Both the position numbers and the translations under genes were made by a program. DNA of 64,000 nt from Lysobacterales bacterium (GTDB taxonomy: Bacteria > Pseudomonadota > Gammaproteobacteria > Xanthomonadales > Xanthomonadaceae), in NCBI GenBank assembly GCA_017302035.1, contig JAFLEA010000006.1, forward strand, positions 1 to 64,000, written 5' to 3'. How positions within the stretch are numbered: the stretch's first letter is position 1; each line of letters starts with the position of its first letter. The notes under the pieces were generated by a model that ran no database searches, was not told the origin of the DNA, and saw nothing but the letters and a program-made list of their open reading frames with translations. Of this stretch, positions 50,693-60,654 are shown one piece after another.

Positions 50693-51313
50693 TTAGGCAG
50701 CGACGTTCAACCGCTGACGCGCCAACCTGACAAAGAGCTCGTAACGGGTAACAAACGAGCGGGCGGCTTCGTTAAGCACGCGGGCACTTTCGAGCACGTG
50801 CGCGGGGCGCGGTCCACCACGTTCGCGCCACGGGTACACAGTCCGCCAACCTTCACTGTGGTCGTTGGGGACGGTTTCCCGAGCAAAATCCGTAGCGAGG
50901 GCGAGGGCGGCGTGGTAGAGAGCGAGGCGCTCTGCTTCCAATGTCGCGTCCAGAAACTCGCGATTCGGATCATCCCAACTCTCGACAAACCGATTCAAAG
51001 GCTGCAGCCACTCGGCCCGGTAGTCGGCGCCAAAATCGGCTTCGCGCAGGACGCGTATCGTGGGCTCAAACGGCAGCGCTGCCTGAAAATCGGTAAAGAG
51101 GACCTGATCATGAGCCGTCACTGAGGGCGCCGCTGCCGCGGTCCGCGACGCCGGGCTCTCCGTCTTTAGATAGGCGACTAGAGCGGCGACCGCCGGCAAG
51201 AAAGCGGTGACCGAGGAAAATGACAGGGAGTGGCCTTCGTACAGTTCCACGGCGCACCAAGCGGCGGGCACCAGCGTGGCCAGGATGGTAAGGCTGAGCA
51301 GCAACACGCGCAT
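50693..51313 (-). CDS. Unknown membrane-anchored protein
   Basis: 206 residues. Two hydrophobic segments (about 2-20 and 33-48) at the N-terminus are followed by a soluble helical part with many Arg and Asp/Glu residues (FTDFQAALPFEPTIRVLRE and WRTVYPWRERGGPRPAHV). No known domain was recognised. The start has GAGGGG upstream. It is transcribed away from the unknown gene at 51555 with about 240 bases between them, and the two may belong together. Confidence 0.6.
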   Translation of the reverse strand: MRVLLLSLTILATLVPAAWCAVELYEGHSLSFSSVTAFLPAVAALVAYLKTESPASRTAAAAPSVTAHDQVLFTDFQAALPFEPTIRVLREADFGADYRAEWLQPLNRFVESWDDPNREFLDATLEAERLALYHAALALATDFARETVPNDHSEGWRTVYPWRERGGPRPAHVLESARVLNEAARSFVTRYELFVRLARQRLNVAA

Positions 51314-51554
51314 GAAGTCCCCTCCCAGTAGCGCCCATTATCACAACTTTTCCTCCCTTGGACATGCGCCGCAGCGCCAATCCCCATGAGAGCTCTGGTG
51401 GCGGTAATCTGCGCTGGTGACGGTAGTAGCGTCGCCGCTCGCGGCTGGCAAACGGACTTCGTCTAGATCGACGCGTCGTTGATCCGTACCGCAGGACTCG
51501 GCTTTCATGACGGCACGCCGCCATGGCGCGAAGAATTCAAAGGGGTGGAGACGA

Positions 51555-52508
51555 ATGCGTAGTGAACCCGTAGCGGCCCTGGAGCGGGCAGATGAGTACG
51601 TGCGGGCGACCGCGCCATTGCTGGATGCAGCGACCGGCATCCAGCACATGGCAGTCTTCCTCGACCCCGATCCGAGGGTGGTCCGCGCCGAGCCTTCGGT
51701 CTGGCCCACACTGCGGGCCGTCTATGTGCTAAGCCTGCTCGAACGCAGCCATCTGGCGTGCGTGGTCACATTGGCCCGCAACCATCGTTGGCTGAGCGGG
51801 GTGCTCAGTAGTGTCGGCACCAACAACCTGCTGACCTTCGCTGCGTGCCTGCGCGGATTCCTGGAGGCCGCCGCGGACAGCCACGACGTGCTGCAATATC
51901 TCCCTCGGACCCTAATCGAAGGCCGCGACTATTTCTACGCAGCGCTGCATCGCCCCGAGCGCGTGCAAGCAGAACTCAGCTGCGGTCCGTTGGAGGACCG
52001 GCTGATTCATTTCGCCTTCGCCAGGCGGCAGGAGATAGGCGCCGACGCGCCATCGACCCACGCGCCCAAGGCTACCACCGAGTACATCCGGCAGATCCAG
52101 AGTTTTGGTGTGGACGGGGCAGTGGCCTTGTACGCCGAGCTGTGCGAGCTGACTCACCCCGCAGCGCCATCGGTCGATTGCTTCCTGGACGCTACGACGT
52201 GCAACTATGTGTTGAATCTCCACAAGGACCAAGACTGCATCAAGGACCTTCTGCGGCGCCACAACGGGGCCCTGATCAGGCTGCTGATGTACAGCTTCAA
52301 TCCCGCGCTAACCGGGCTGGCATTCCTAGCGAGACTGGCGCCAGGCTGGCCTGCGCCAAGCGACCGCAGCCTACGGGATATCCCGCTCGCCACTCGGAGC
52401 ATGCCGCTTTTCGATGCACTGCCGATCCGATTCGGCGAGGCGACACCGGTCGCATGGTTTCAGCAAACGCTGTCTCAGCTGGCGCAAGCCCCGTCGAGCG
52501 TCCCGTAG
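51555..52508 (+). CDS. Unknown helical protein of the accessory block
   Basis: 317 residues, all helical by its look, with no membrane segment. It contains CLRGFLEAAADSHDVLQYLP and, later, LYAELCELTHPAAPSVDCFL. The E-L-x-x-x-x-H-P pattern is reminiscent of DUF5677-like helical proteins; I am not certain. Start MRSEPVAALERAD is chosen because GGAG lies 8 bases upstream. The upstream frame to 51507 has no ribosome site. It lies between the defence genes and purA and is divergent from the gene at 50693. Confidence 0.6.
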   Translation: MRSEPVAALERADEYVRATAPLLDAATGIQHMAVFLDPDPRVVRAEPSVWPTLRAVYVLSLLERSHLACVVTLARNHRWLSGVLSSVGTNNLLTFAACLRGFLEAAADSHDVLQYLPRTLIEGRDYFYAALHRPERVQAELSCGPLEDRLIHFAFARRQEIGADAPSTHAPKATTEYIRQIQSFGVDGAVALYAELCELTHPAAPSVDCFLDATTCNYVLNLHKDQDCIKDLLRRHNGALIRLLMYSFNPALTGLAFLARLAPGWPAPSDRSLRDIPLATRSMPLFDALPIRFGEATPVAWFQQTLSQLAQAPSSVP

Positions 52509-52585
52509 AGCCCGCGTTGCCGGCCAGCGCGCCGCTTAGCGGGCAGGCTGCAGCCGGGATACTTAGGCTTAGTAAACGATGACCG

Positions 52586-52638
52586 CTTCTGGCCGAAAGC
52601 GGCCAGAAGTAAAAGGCCCCGCTTTCGCGGGGCCTTTT
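52586..52638. terminator. Two tandem hairpins at the end of purA
   Basis: Hairpin 1: CTTCTGGCCG, AAAG, CGGCCAGAAG (52586-52609). Hairpin 2: AAAAGGCCCCGC, TTTC, GCGGGGCCTTTT (52611-52638), which works in both directions. They lie between the unknown gene and the end of purA, so they stop transcripts from both sides. Confidence 0.85.
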
Positions 52639-52660
52639 ACTTCTTCGACACTGTCTCGGA

Positions 52661-54118
<1,458 letters not shown>

Positions 54119-54164
54119 TTATCCGGATTTTCGGGGCCGGGGCCACTTCGCCCTCGTCCGCGGG

Positions 54165-55880
54165 TCAGTCGGCGTTGTAGACCGGCTGGCCGTCGACCCA
54201 GGTGGAGCGGACCTTCAGGTCGTCCAGGCCTTCGGCGGGGATCGCCAGCGGGTCGCGGTCCAGGACCACGAAGTCGGCGCGCAGGCCCGGCGCCAGGCGC
54301 CCCACTTCGCCCTCGTCGTGGGCGGCCCAGGCGGCAGCGGCGGTGAACCCGCGCAGGGCCTCGGCGGCGGTCAGCTTCTGCCCGGGCAGCCAGCCGCCCG
54401 GCGGGTGGCCGGCGCGGTCGGTGCGGTTGACCGCGGCGAACAGGCCCAGGCGCGGATCCACCGACTCCACCGGGAAATCCGAACCCAGCGCCAGCGGTAC
54501 GCCCAGGTCGAGGAAACGGCGCCAGGCATACGCCCCCTCCAGGCGTTCGTGGCCCAGGCGGTCTTCGGCCCAGGGCATGTCCGAGGTGGCGTGGGTGGGC
54601 TGCATCGAGGCGACCAGGCGCAACTGGGCGAAGCGCGGGATGTCCTCGGCGGCGACCACCTGCGCATGCTCCACCCGCCAGCGGTGGTCCGGGCGCGCGC
54701 CCTTGCCGCGCAGTGCATATTCGTAGGTGTCCAGCACGATCCGGTTGCCGCGGTCGCCGATGGCGTGGGTGGCCACCTGCACGCCGCAGTCGCGGGCCTT
54801 GATCACCGCCGCGCCGAATGCGGCCGGGTCGGTGACCAGCAGGCCGCGGTTGCCGGGATCGTCGCTGTAGTCGGCCAGCAGGGCGGCGCCGCGGCTGCCC
54901 AGGGCGCCGTCCATGTACAGCTTCACCCCGGTCATCTGCAGGCGGCCGCCATCGTGGCGGTAAAGACCCTGCGCGCACAGGTCGGCCAGCGCACCGCCGT
55001 CGCCGTCGGCGTAGGCGTCGATGCGCAACGGCAGGCGGCCTGCGTCGGCGAAGCGTCGCATCAGCGCCAGGTCATCGCGCGAGACGCCCATGTCGTGCAC
55101 GCCGGTGAGGCCGTTGGCCACGGCGGCGGATAGCGCGCGCCGGAGTGCTTCCTCGCGGAAGGCCTCGGTCGGCGCGGGGATGGCGCGCTCGACCAGGCGC
55201 ATGGCCTCGTCCACGAACACGCCGGTGGCGCGATCGCCGTCGCGGACGATGCGGCCGCCTTCGGGGTGCCAGTCGCCGGCGAACCCGCGTGCGCCCTGCG
55301 CCGCTTCGGCCGCGCGCAAGGCGGCGCTGTTGCCCCAGCCGGCATGGCCGTCGACCCGCAGCAGCCACACCGGACGGTCGGGGAAGGCGGCGTCGAGGTC
55401 GGCCACGGTGGGGAATTGCCGCTCCGGCCAGCGGTTCTGGTCCCAGCCCCAGCCGCGGATCCAGGCGTCGGCCGGCACGGTCTGCGCGAACGCCTGCAGG
55501 CGGCGGACGACTTCTTCCCGGCTGTCGGCCCCGGTCAGGTCGGCGAGCATCAGGGCATCGCCCAGGCCCATCAGGTGCGCGTGCGCATCGATCAGGCCGG
55601 GGACCACGGTGGCCTTGCCGGCATCGACGTGGCGGGCCTTCGGGTAGCGCTTGCGCAGTTCGGCCGCCTTGCCCACCGCCACCAGCCGGCCGTGCTCGTT
55701 CCAGGCGATGGCCGTGGCCAGCGGCGCGGCGGGGTTCTCGGTATGGATGCGGGCGGCGGTGAGCACGGCCACTGCCTCGTCGGCGGCATCGGCCTGCACG
55801 GCCTGCGCCTGCGCCTGGGTCGCGGCGACCAGGCCGGCCAGAGGCAGGATCAGGGCGGTGAGCAAGGTGCGCGGGCGCAT
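54165..55880 (-). CDS. Exported amidohydrolase (YtcJ-like, Amidohydro_3)
   Basis: 571 residues with a signal peptide (RPRTLLTALILPLAGLVAATQ). The metal-dependent hydrolase signature is VVPGLIDAHAHLMGLGDALM, then VATHAIGDRGNR and LGSDFPVES. The family removes amide or imine groups from various substrates and is often secreted. The ATG at 55880 is preferred because GGAG is six bases upstream of it; an ATG 6 bases earlier would leave no spacing. Confidence 0.9.
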   Translation of the reverse strand: MRPRTLLTALILPLAGLVAATQAQAQAVQADAADEAVAVLTAARIHTENPAAPLATAIAWNEHGRLVAVGKAAELRKRYPKARHVDAGKATVVPGLIDAHAHLMGLGDALMLADLTGADSREEVVRRLQAFAQTVPADAWIRGWGWDQNRWPERQFPTVADLDAAFPDRPVWLLRVDGHAGWGNSAALRAAEAAQGARGFAGDWHPEGGRIVRDGDRATGVFVDEAMRLVERAIPAPTEAFREEALRRALSAAVANGLTGVHDMGVSRDDLALMRRFADAGRLPLRIDAYADGDGGALADLCAQGLYRHDGGRLQMTGVKLYMDGALGSRGAALLADYSDDPGNRGLLVTDPAAFGAAVIKARDCGVQVATHAIGDRGNRIVLDTYEYALRGKGARPDHRWRVEHAQVVAAEDIPRFAQLRLVASMQPTHATSDMPWAEDRLGHERLEGAYAWRRFLDLGVPLALGSDFPVESVDPRLGLFAAVNRTDRAGHPPGGWLPGQKLTAAEALRGFTAAAAWAAHDEGEVGRLAPGLRADFVVLDRDPLAIPAEGLDDLKVRSTWVDGQPVYNAD

Positions 55881-56229
55881 CGGCATCTCCGGAGTGGGTC
55901 GTGAAGGGCACGACTATGCAGGGCCACACGCGCAGGGGCAATGTGCCGACAGGTGCCGGCGGTGAAGGCAGCGGTGCCAGGGGACAGGGGGCGGAGTGGT
56001 GGGCAGCGGGGGCGGGAAGGCCATCGGCGGGCAGGCCTCCCTGCGGAGGTCCAAATGCAGTCCCGGGCGCATGCACGGGGGCGACGTGCGGCAGGGACGT
56101 GGACGCGCTAAGGTACCTGTCCGCCATGACCGCCCGCCGGGTATACGCCCCGGGCTGCATCGATGGAATGGCTCCCGGCCCGGACAGCCATGACGGCCCT
56201 TCAGACCCATACCCGGGAGGAACGGCCTC
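55881..56229. other. Divergent intergenic region, nothing recognised
   Basis: 349 bases between the amidohydrolase and the EF-G paralogue. It probably holds both promoters, but no clear -35/-10 was found. An ATG-started plus frame at 55901-56335 runs into the EF-G gene in another frame and is a shadow. GGGAGGAACGG lies 9 bases before the EF-G start. Confidence 0.4.
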
Positions 56230-58302
56230 ATGCCCTACGCAACCCGCGACATCCGCAACGTGGCCCTCGCAGGCCACCCCGGCGCCGGCAAAACAACCTT
56301 GCTCGAAGCCCTGCTGCATGCCGGCGGCGCCCTGACCACGGCAGGCACGATCGAACGCGGCACCACGGTGTCCGACTTCGACCCGATGGAGAAGGCCCGC
56401 GGCCACTCGATGGACATCGCCATCGCCAGCATCGACCACGCGCCCTCGCCCGACCGCAGCTATCACCTGAACCTGATCGACACCCCCGGCTACCCGGAAT
56501 TCCGCGGCCCGGCGCTGTCGGCGCTGGCCGCGGTGGAGACCGCGTTGATCGTGGTCGACGCCGACGCCGGCGTGGCCCACGGCACCTTGCGACTGATGGA
56601 ACGGGCCAGGGAACGCGGCCTGTGCCGGGTCGTCGCGGTCAACAAGATCGACCATGAGCAGGCCGACTGCGGGCGGGTGATGCGGCAGTTGCGCGAAGCC
56701 TTCGGCAACGAGGTGCTGCCGCTGAACCTGCCGGCCGACGGCGGTCGCCGGGTAGTGGACTGCTTCGGCACGTCCGCAGGCGATTCCGACCTGGGTCCGG
56801 TCGCCGACTGGCACCAGCGGATCCTCGACCAGGTGGTCGAGATCGACGAAGGGGTGATGGAACACTTTCTCGACGGCGGCGAAGCCGGGCTCTCCCCGCA
56901 GGAACTGCACGATGCCTTCGAGAAGTCGCTGCGCGAGGGCCACCTGGTGCCGGTGTGCTTCGTCTCCGCGCGTACCGGCACCGGCGTGCGGGAGCTGTTG
57001 CAGGTCGCCGAACGGTTGCTCCCCGATCCCACCGAGGCCAATCCGCCGCAGTTGCTCAAGCGCAACGGCCACGGCGAGGAGCCGCTGGATACCCATGCCG
57101 ACGCGCGCGGGCACGTCATCGCCGACGTGTTCAAGATCGTCAACGACCCGTTCGTCGGCAAGCTCGGCGTGTTCCGGGTCTACCAGGGCACGGTCCGCCG
57201 CGACACCCAGTTGTTCGTCGACGACGGGCGCAAGCCGTTCAAGGTCGGCCACCTGTTCAGGCTGCGCGGCAAGGAGCACGTGGAGATCGACGAGGCCATT
57301 CCCGGCGACATCGCCGCGGTGGCCAAGATCGACGAACTGCATTTCGACGCGGTGCTGCACGACAGCCACGACGAGGACAGCGTGCACCTGGCGCCGACCC
57401 GGTTCCCGAAGCCGATGTTCGGACTGGCGGTGCAGGCGGCCAGCCGCGGCCAGGAGCAGAAGCTGGCGCTGGCCCTGCAGAAGTTGGCCGAGGAGGATCC
57501 GGCGTTCGTGGTCGAGCACAATGCCGAGGTCAACGAGACGGTGATCCGCGGCCTGTCCGAGCTGCACCTGCGGGTGATGCTGGAACGGCTGAAGGAGCGC
57601 TTCGCGGTGGATGTGGACACCCGGCCGCCGCGGATCGCGTACCGCGAAACGGTGGCGGCCAGGGCCGAAGGCCACCACCGGCACAAGAAGCAGACCGGCG
57701 GCGCCGGGCAGTTCGGCGAGGTGTTCCTGCGGATCGAGCCGCTGCCGCGCGGGACCGGCTTCGAGTTCGTGGACGAGGTCAAGGGCGGCACGATCCCCGG
57801 CCAGTTCATGCCAGCGGTGGAGAAAGGCGTGCGTCAGGTACTGCAGTCCGGCGCGGTCTCCGGCCATGCCATGCAGGACGTGCGGGTGGTCGTGTACGAC
57901 GGCAAGCACCATCCGGTGGACAGCAAGGAGATCGCCTTCGCCACCGCCGGGCGCAAGGCGTTCCTGGATGCCGTCGCCAAGGCCCGGCCACAGGTGCTGG
58001 AGCCGATCGTCGACCTGGAGGTCGGCGCGCCCGAGGCGCAACTGGGCGACGTGACCGGCAGCCTGGCCGCGCGGCGGGCGCGGATCGTGGGCACGGACGC
58101 CGGCACCGACGCCGCGCGCGGGGAAACCGTGGTCAAGGCCCAGGTACCGATGTCGGAACTGGACGGCTTCGCCGCCGAACTGAAATCGCTGACCGCCGGC
58201 AAGGGGCGCTATTCGCTGGACTTCAGCCATTACGAGCCGGTGCCGCCGCAGGTCCAGCAGAAGCTGGTGGAGGCGTACAAGCCCAGGCACGACGAGGACT
58301 GA
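56230..58302 (+). CDS. Elongation factor G-like translational GTPase (paralogue)
   Basis: 690 residues. GTPase motifs: G1 AGHPGAGKTT, G3 DTPGYPEF, G4 NKID. Domains II to V follow (GVFRVYQGTVRRDTQLFVDD, GLSELHLRVMLERLKERF and the C-terminal SLDFSHYEPVPPQVQQKL). It is not the main EF-G because the core motifs differ from FusA, and no ribosomal protein gene is near. EF-G paralogues rescue or recycle ribosomes in stress or copy part of translocation. It stands alone between an amidohydrolase and hutG. Confidence 0.9.
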   Translation: MPYATRDIRNVALAGHPGAGKTTLLEALLHAGGALTTAGTIERGTTVSDFDPMEKARGHSMDIAIASIDHAPSPDRSYHLNLIDTPGYPEFRGPALSALAAVETALIVVDADAGVAHGTLRLMERARERGLCRVVAVNKIDHEQADCGRVMRQLREAFGNEVLPLNLPADGGRRVVDCFGTSAGDSDLGPVADWHQRILDQVVEIDEGVMEHFLDGGEAGLSPQELHDAFEKSLREGHLVPVCFVSARTGTGVRELLQVAERLLPDPTEANPPQLLKRNGHGEEPLDTHADARGHVIADVFKIVNDPFVGKLGVFRVYQGTVRRDTQLFVDDGRKPFKVGHLFRLRGKEHVEIDEAIPGDIAAVAKIDELHFDAVLHDSHDEDSVHLAPTRFPKPMFGLAVQAASRGQEQKLALALQKLAEEDPAFVVEHNAEVNETVIRGLSELHLRVMLERLKERFAVDVDTRPPRIAYRETVAARAEGHHRHKKQTGGAGQFGEVFLRIEPLPRGTGFEFVDEVKGGTIPGQFMPAVEKGVRQVLQSGAVSGHAMQDVRVVVYDGKHHPVDSKEIAFATAGRKAFLDAVAKARPQVLEPIVDLEVGAPEAQLGDVTGSLAARRARIVGTDAGTDAARGETVVKAQVPMSELDGFAAELKSLTAGKGRYSLDFSHYEPVPPQVQQKLVEAYKPRHDED

Positions 58303-58416
58303 GGCGACGTGGCCCACATCCCCGGGGAGGCGCATCGGCTGTCGCCGCGCACCTTCCGCAGAACCGGCTGCGGGTCGGCTGCCCTCCGTTCCAGGATCAC
58401 GACTCCGGAGGCGTGT

Positions 58417-58433
58417 GCCGACCCACGGTCGGC
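58417..58433. repeat. REP-like stem-loop
   Basis: GCCGACC, CAC, GGTCGGC, a perfect 7-base stem in the convergent space between the EF-G paralogue and hutG. It is REP-like. No T-run follows, so it is not a clear terminator. Confidence 0.5.
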
Positions 58434-58474
58434 GCGCGCCGTGCCGTTCAGCCCGGCACGCTGATCCAGCGGGG

Positions 58475-59251
58475 TCAGCCCAGCGCGGCTTCCAGCAGCC
58501 GGCGCAGCACGACTTGCAGCTCCCCGGCTCTCTGCGGCAGATATTCGAAGCTTTCCTCGTCCATGTAGGTGCGCTGGGCCAGTTCCAGCTGCACCGCGTC
58601 CACGCCGGTCTCGGGGTCGCCGTAGTGGCGGGTGATGTAGCCGCCCTTGAAGCGGCCGTTGACCACGTGGCTGTATCCGCCCTGCCCCGCCAGCACCGCG
58701 GCCAGGCGTTGCTGCAGCTGCGGCCGGCAGCTGGTGCCGGCAGCGGTGCCCAGGTTCAGGTCCGGCAACGCGCCGTCGAACAGGAACGGCAGCGTGCCGC
58801 GGATCGAGTGGCCTTCCCACAGCACCGCGCGACCGTGCTCGCCACGGATCCGCGCCAGTTCGGCGTCGAGGGTGTCGTGGTACGGGCGCCAGTAATCCCT
58901 TACCCGCGCCGCGATCTCCGCCGCATCCGGCTGCATGCCTTCGCGGTACACCGGCGCGCCGCTGAACTGCACCACCGGGCACAGGCCGGTGGTGTTCTGG
59001 CCCGGATACAGCGAAGCATCGTCCGGTGGCCGGTTGAGGTCGACCACGTAGCGCGACCAGTGCGGTACCAGGATCGAGGCGCCCAGGTCGCGAGCGAAGC
59101 CGTACAGGCGCGAGACGTGCCAGTCGGTGTCGGGCACGCGGCGCGCGGCATCGGTCAGGCGCGCGGCGATGGCCTCGGGCAGCGCGGTGCCGTCATGCGG
59201 CAGGCTGACCAGCAGCGGCGCGGTGCCCTGGTGCAGGTGGTAATGGTCCAT
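58475..59251 (-). CDS. hutG: N-formylglutamate deformylase
   Basis: 258 residues. It hydrolyses N-formylglutamate, the last step of one histidine degradation route. Marks are PLLVSLPHDGTALP, DTDWHVSRLYGFARDLGA, VVDLNRPPDDASLYPGQN, and VLWEGHSIRGTLPFLFDG, with the zinc ligands His and Glu. The other hut genes are not in the window; it sits with the DUF418 gene instead. Confidence 0.92.
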   Translation of the reverse strand: MDHYHLHQGTAPLLVSLPHDGTALPEAIAARLTDAARRVPDTDWHVSRLYGFARDLGASILVPHWSRYVVDLNRPPDDASLYPGQNTTGLCPVVQFSGAPVYREGMQPDAAEIAARVRDYWRPYHDTLDAELARIRGEHGRAVLWEGHSIRGTLPFLFDGALPDLNLGTAAGTSCRPQLQQRLAAVLAGQGGYSHVVNGRFKGGYITRHYGDPETGVDAVQLELAQRTYMDEESFEYLPQRAGELQVVLRRLLEAALG

Positions 59252-59288
59252 GGCGAAGAGTGTGCAGGCGTCGGGGGTGCAGGCAGGC

Positions 59289-60518
59289 TCAGGCCGGGAC
59301 GCGGCGCATCGGCTGCAGCTGCCAGTAGGTGATCGAACGCCACAGCCATTCGGCCGGGCCGAAGCGGAAACGCTGCAGCCACCACTGGCTGTACAGCACC
59401 TGGACCGCGAACAGGCCCAGCGCGAACGGTACCTGCCAGAACCGCGGCAGGTGCTCGAAGAAGCCCAGCCCGTAGCCGTAGAACACCAGCGTGCACACGA
59501 TCGACTGCACCAGGTAGTTGGTCAGCGCCATGCGTCCGGCCGGCGCCAGCCAATTCAGGTAGTGGGCGGCGCGGGGAACCTCCAGGCCGCGCATCACCCA
59601 GGCCAGGTAGCCCAGGCACATCAGCAACCCGGCCATCGTGGCCAGCGCCTGGGCCAGGCCGGTATGGAAGTCGAACGTGGCCGGCGAGACGGTCGGCTGG
59701 ATCACGAAGGAGGCCAGCATCGCCAGCAGGCCCAGCGCCAGCACCGACCAGCGCAGTTGCTGGTACAGGCGCACGTGCAGCTGCGGGTTCTGGATCGCGC
59801 CGCTGCGCATGAACGCCGCGCCGATCAGGAACATGCCGAACACCATCGCGCCGAACACCATCAGTCCGGAGAGCATGAAGCCGAAGTCGCGGACCCGCTG
59901 CGCCACCGCCATGGCGTAGGTGCCGGAGGCGTAGGTCTGTTCCTGCGCCTGTTCCAGGGCCACGGAATGTTCCGCGCCCTGGGCCATCAGCGCGTCCCAT
60001 CCGGGCACCCACAGCGACATCAGGCCGATGCCCAGCAGCATCGCCGGCGCGGCCAGGTAGACGGCCAGGCCCAGCCAGGCCAGCCAGCGCGCGGAAAGCT
60101 CGCGGAAGGCCAGCAACGGGATCGACAGCAGCGCATAGATCACCAGGACGTCGCCGGACCAGATCAGCAGCGCGTGGACCAGGCCGATGCCCAGCAATGC
60201 CAGGCTGCGCCGCCAGTACAGCCGGGCAAACGGCCGCCCGGCCGCCTCGGCGCGCATCACCATCATCGCGAAGCCCATGCCGAACAGCAGCGAGAACAGG
60301 GTGAAGAACTTGCCCTGGACGAAGAAGTAGATCAGCCCGTCGGTCAGGCGGTTGACGCCGGTCAGGGTCGGGTCCAGCCCGGTCAGCGCGCGCACCATCG
60401 GCCCGGCGAAGGCCTCCATGTTCATCAGCAGGATCCCGACCAGGGCGAAGCCGCGCAGGACATCCAGCGCGGCGATGCGCTCGGCGGGCGCGATGGGGGC
60501 CAAGGGGGTCGCGTTCAT
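59289..60518 (-). CDS. DUF418 family membrane protein
   Basis: 409 residues with about ten transmembrane segments. The start is chosen at MNATPLAPIAPAERIAAL, followed by LDVLRGFALVGILLMNMEAF, a family pattern. The C-terminal part (APAGRMALTNYLVQSIVC) is also typical of DUF418. Such proteins are like acyltransferase-3 membrane proteins; the function is unknown. It precedes hutG by 37 bases on the same strand and may share its operon. Confidence 0.85.
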   Translation of the reverse strand: MNATPLAPIAPAERIAALDVLRGFALVGILLMNMEAFAGPMVRALTGLDPTLTGVNRLTDGLIYFFVQGKFFTLFSLLFGMGFAMMVMRAEAAGRPFARLYWRRSLALLGIGLVHALLIWSGDVLVIYALLSIPLLAFRELSARWLAWLGLAVYLAAPAMLLGIGLMSLWVPGWDALMAQGAEHSVALEQAQEQTYASGTYAMAVAQRVRDFGFMLSGLMVFGAMVFGMFLIGAAFMRSGAIQNPQLHVRLYQQLRWSVLALGLLAMLASFVIQPTVSPATFDFHTGLAQALATMAGLLMCLGYLAWVMRGLEVPRAAHYLNWLAPAGRMALTNYLVQSIVCTLVFYGYGLGFFEHLPRFWQVPFALGLFAVQVLYSQWWLQRFRFGPAEWLWRSITYWQLQPMRRVPA

Positions 60519-60654
60519 CGCAATCTCGGTTCCGGGTGGGCGAGGGAGATGATGAACCAAAACCGGGCCGGATGCCGCCCTGCCTTGCCCCGACCCCGGA
60601 CGCGAACGCGCCGCCGCCGGTCGCCCGGCGGCGGCGCTGCAGGTACCGCTGCAA

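Noticed and set aside
55072..58335. 1087-codon minus frame over the EF-G paralogue
   Set aside because: Antisense shadow; the plus-strand protein has all EF-G motifs.
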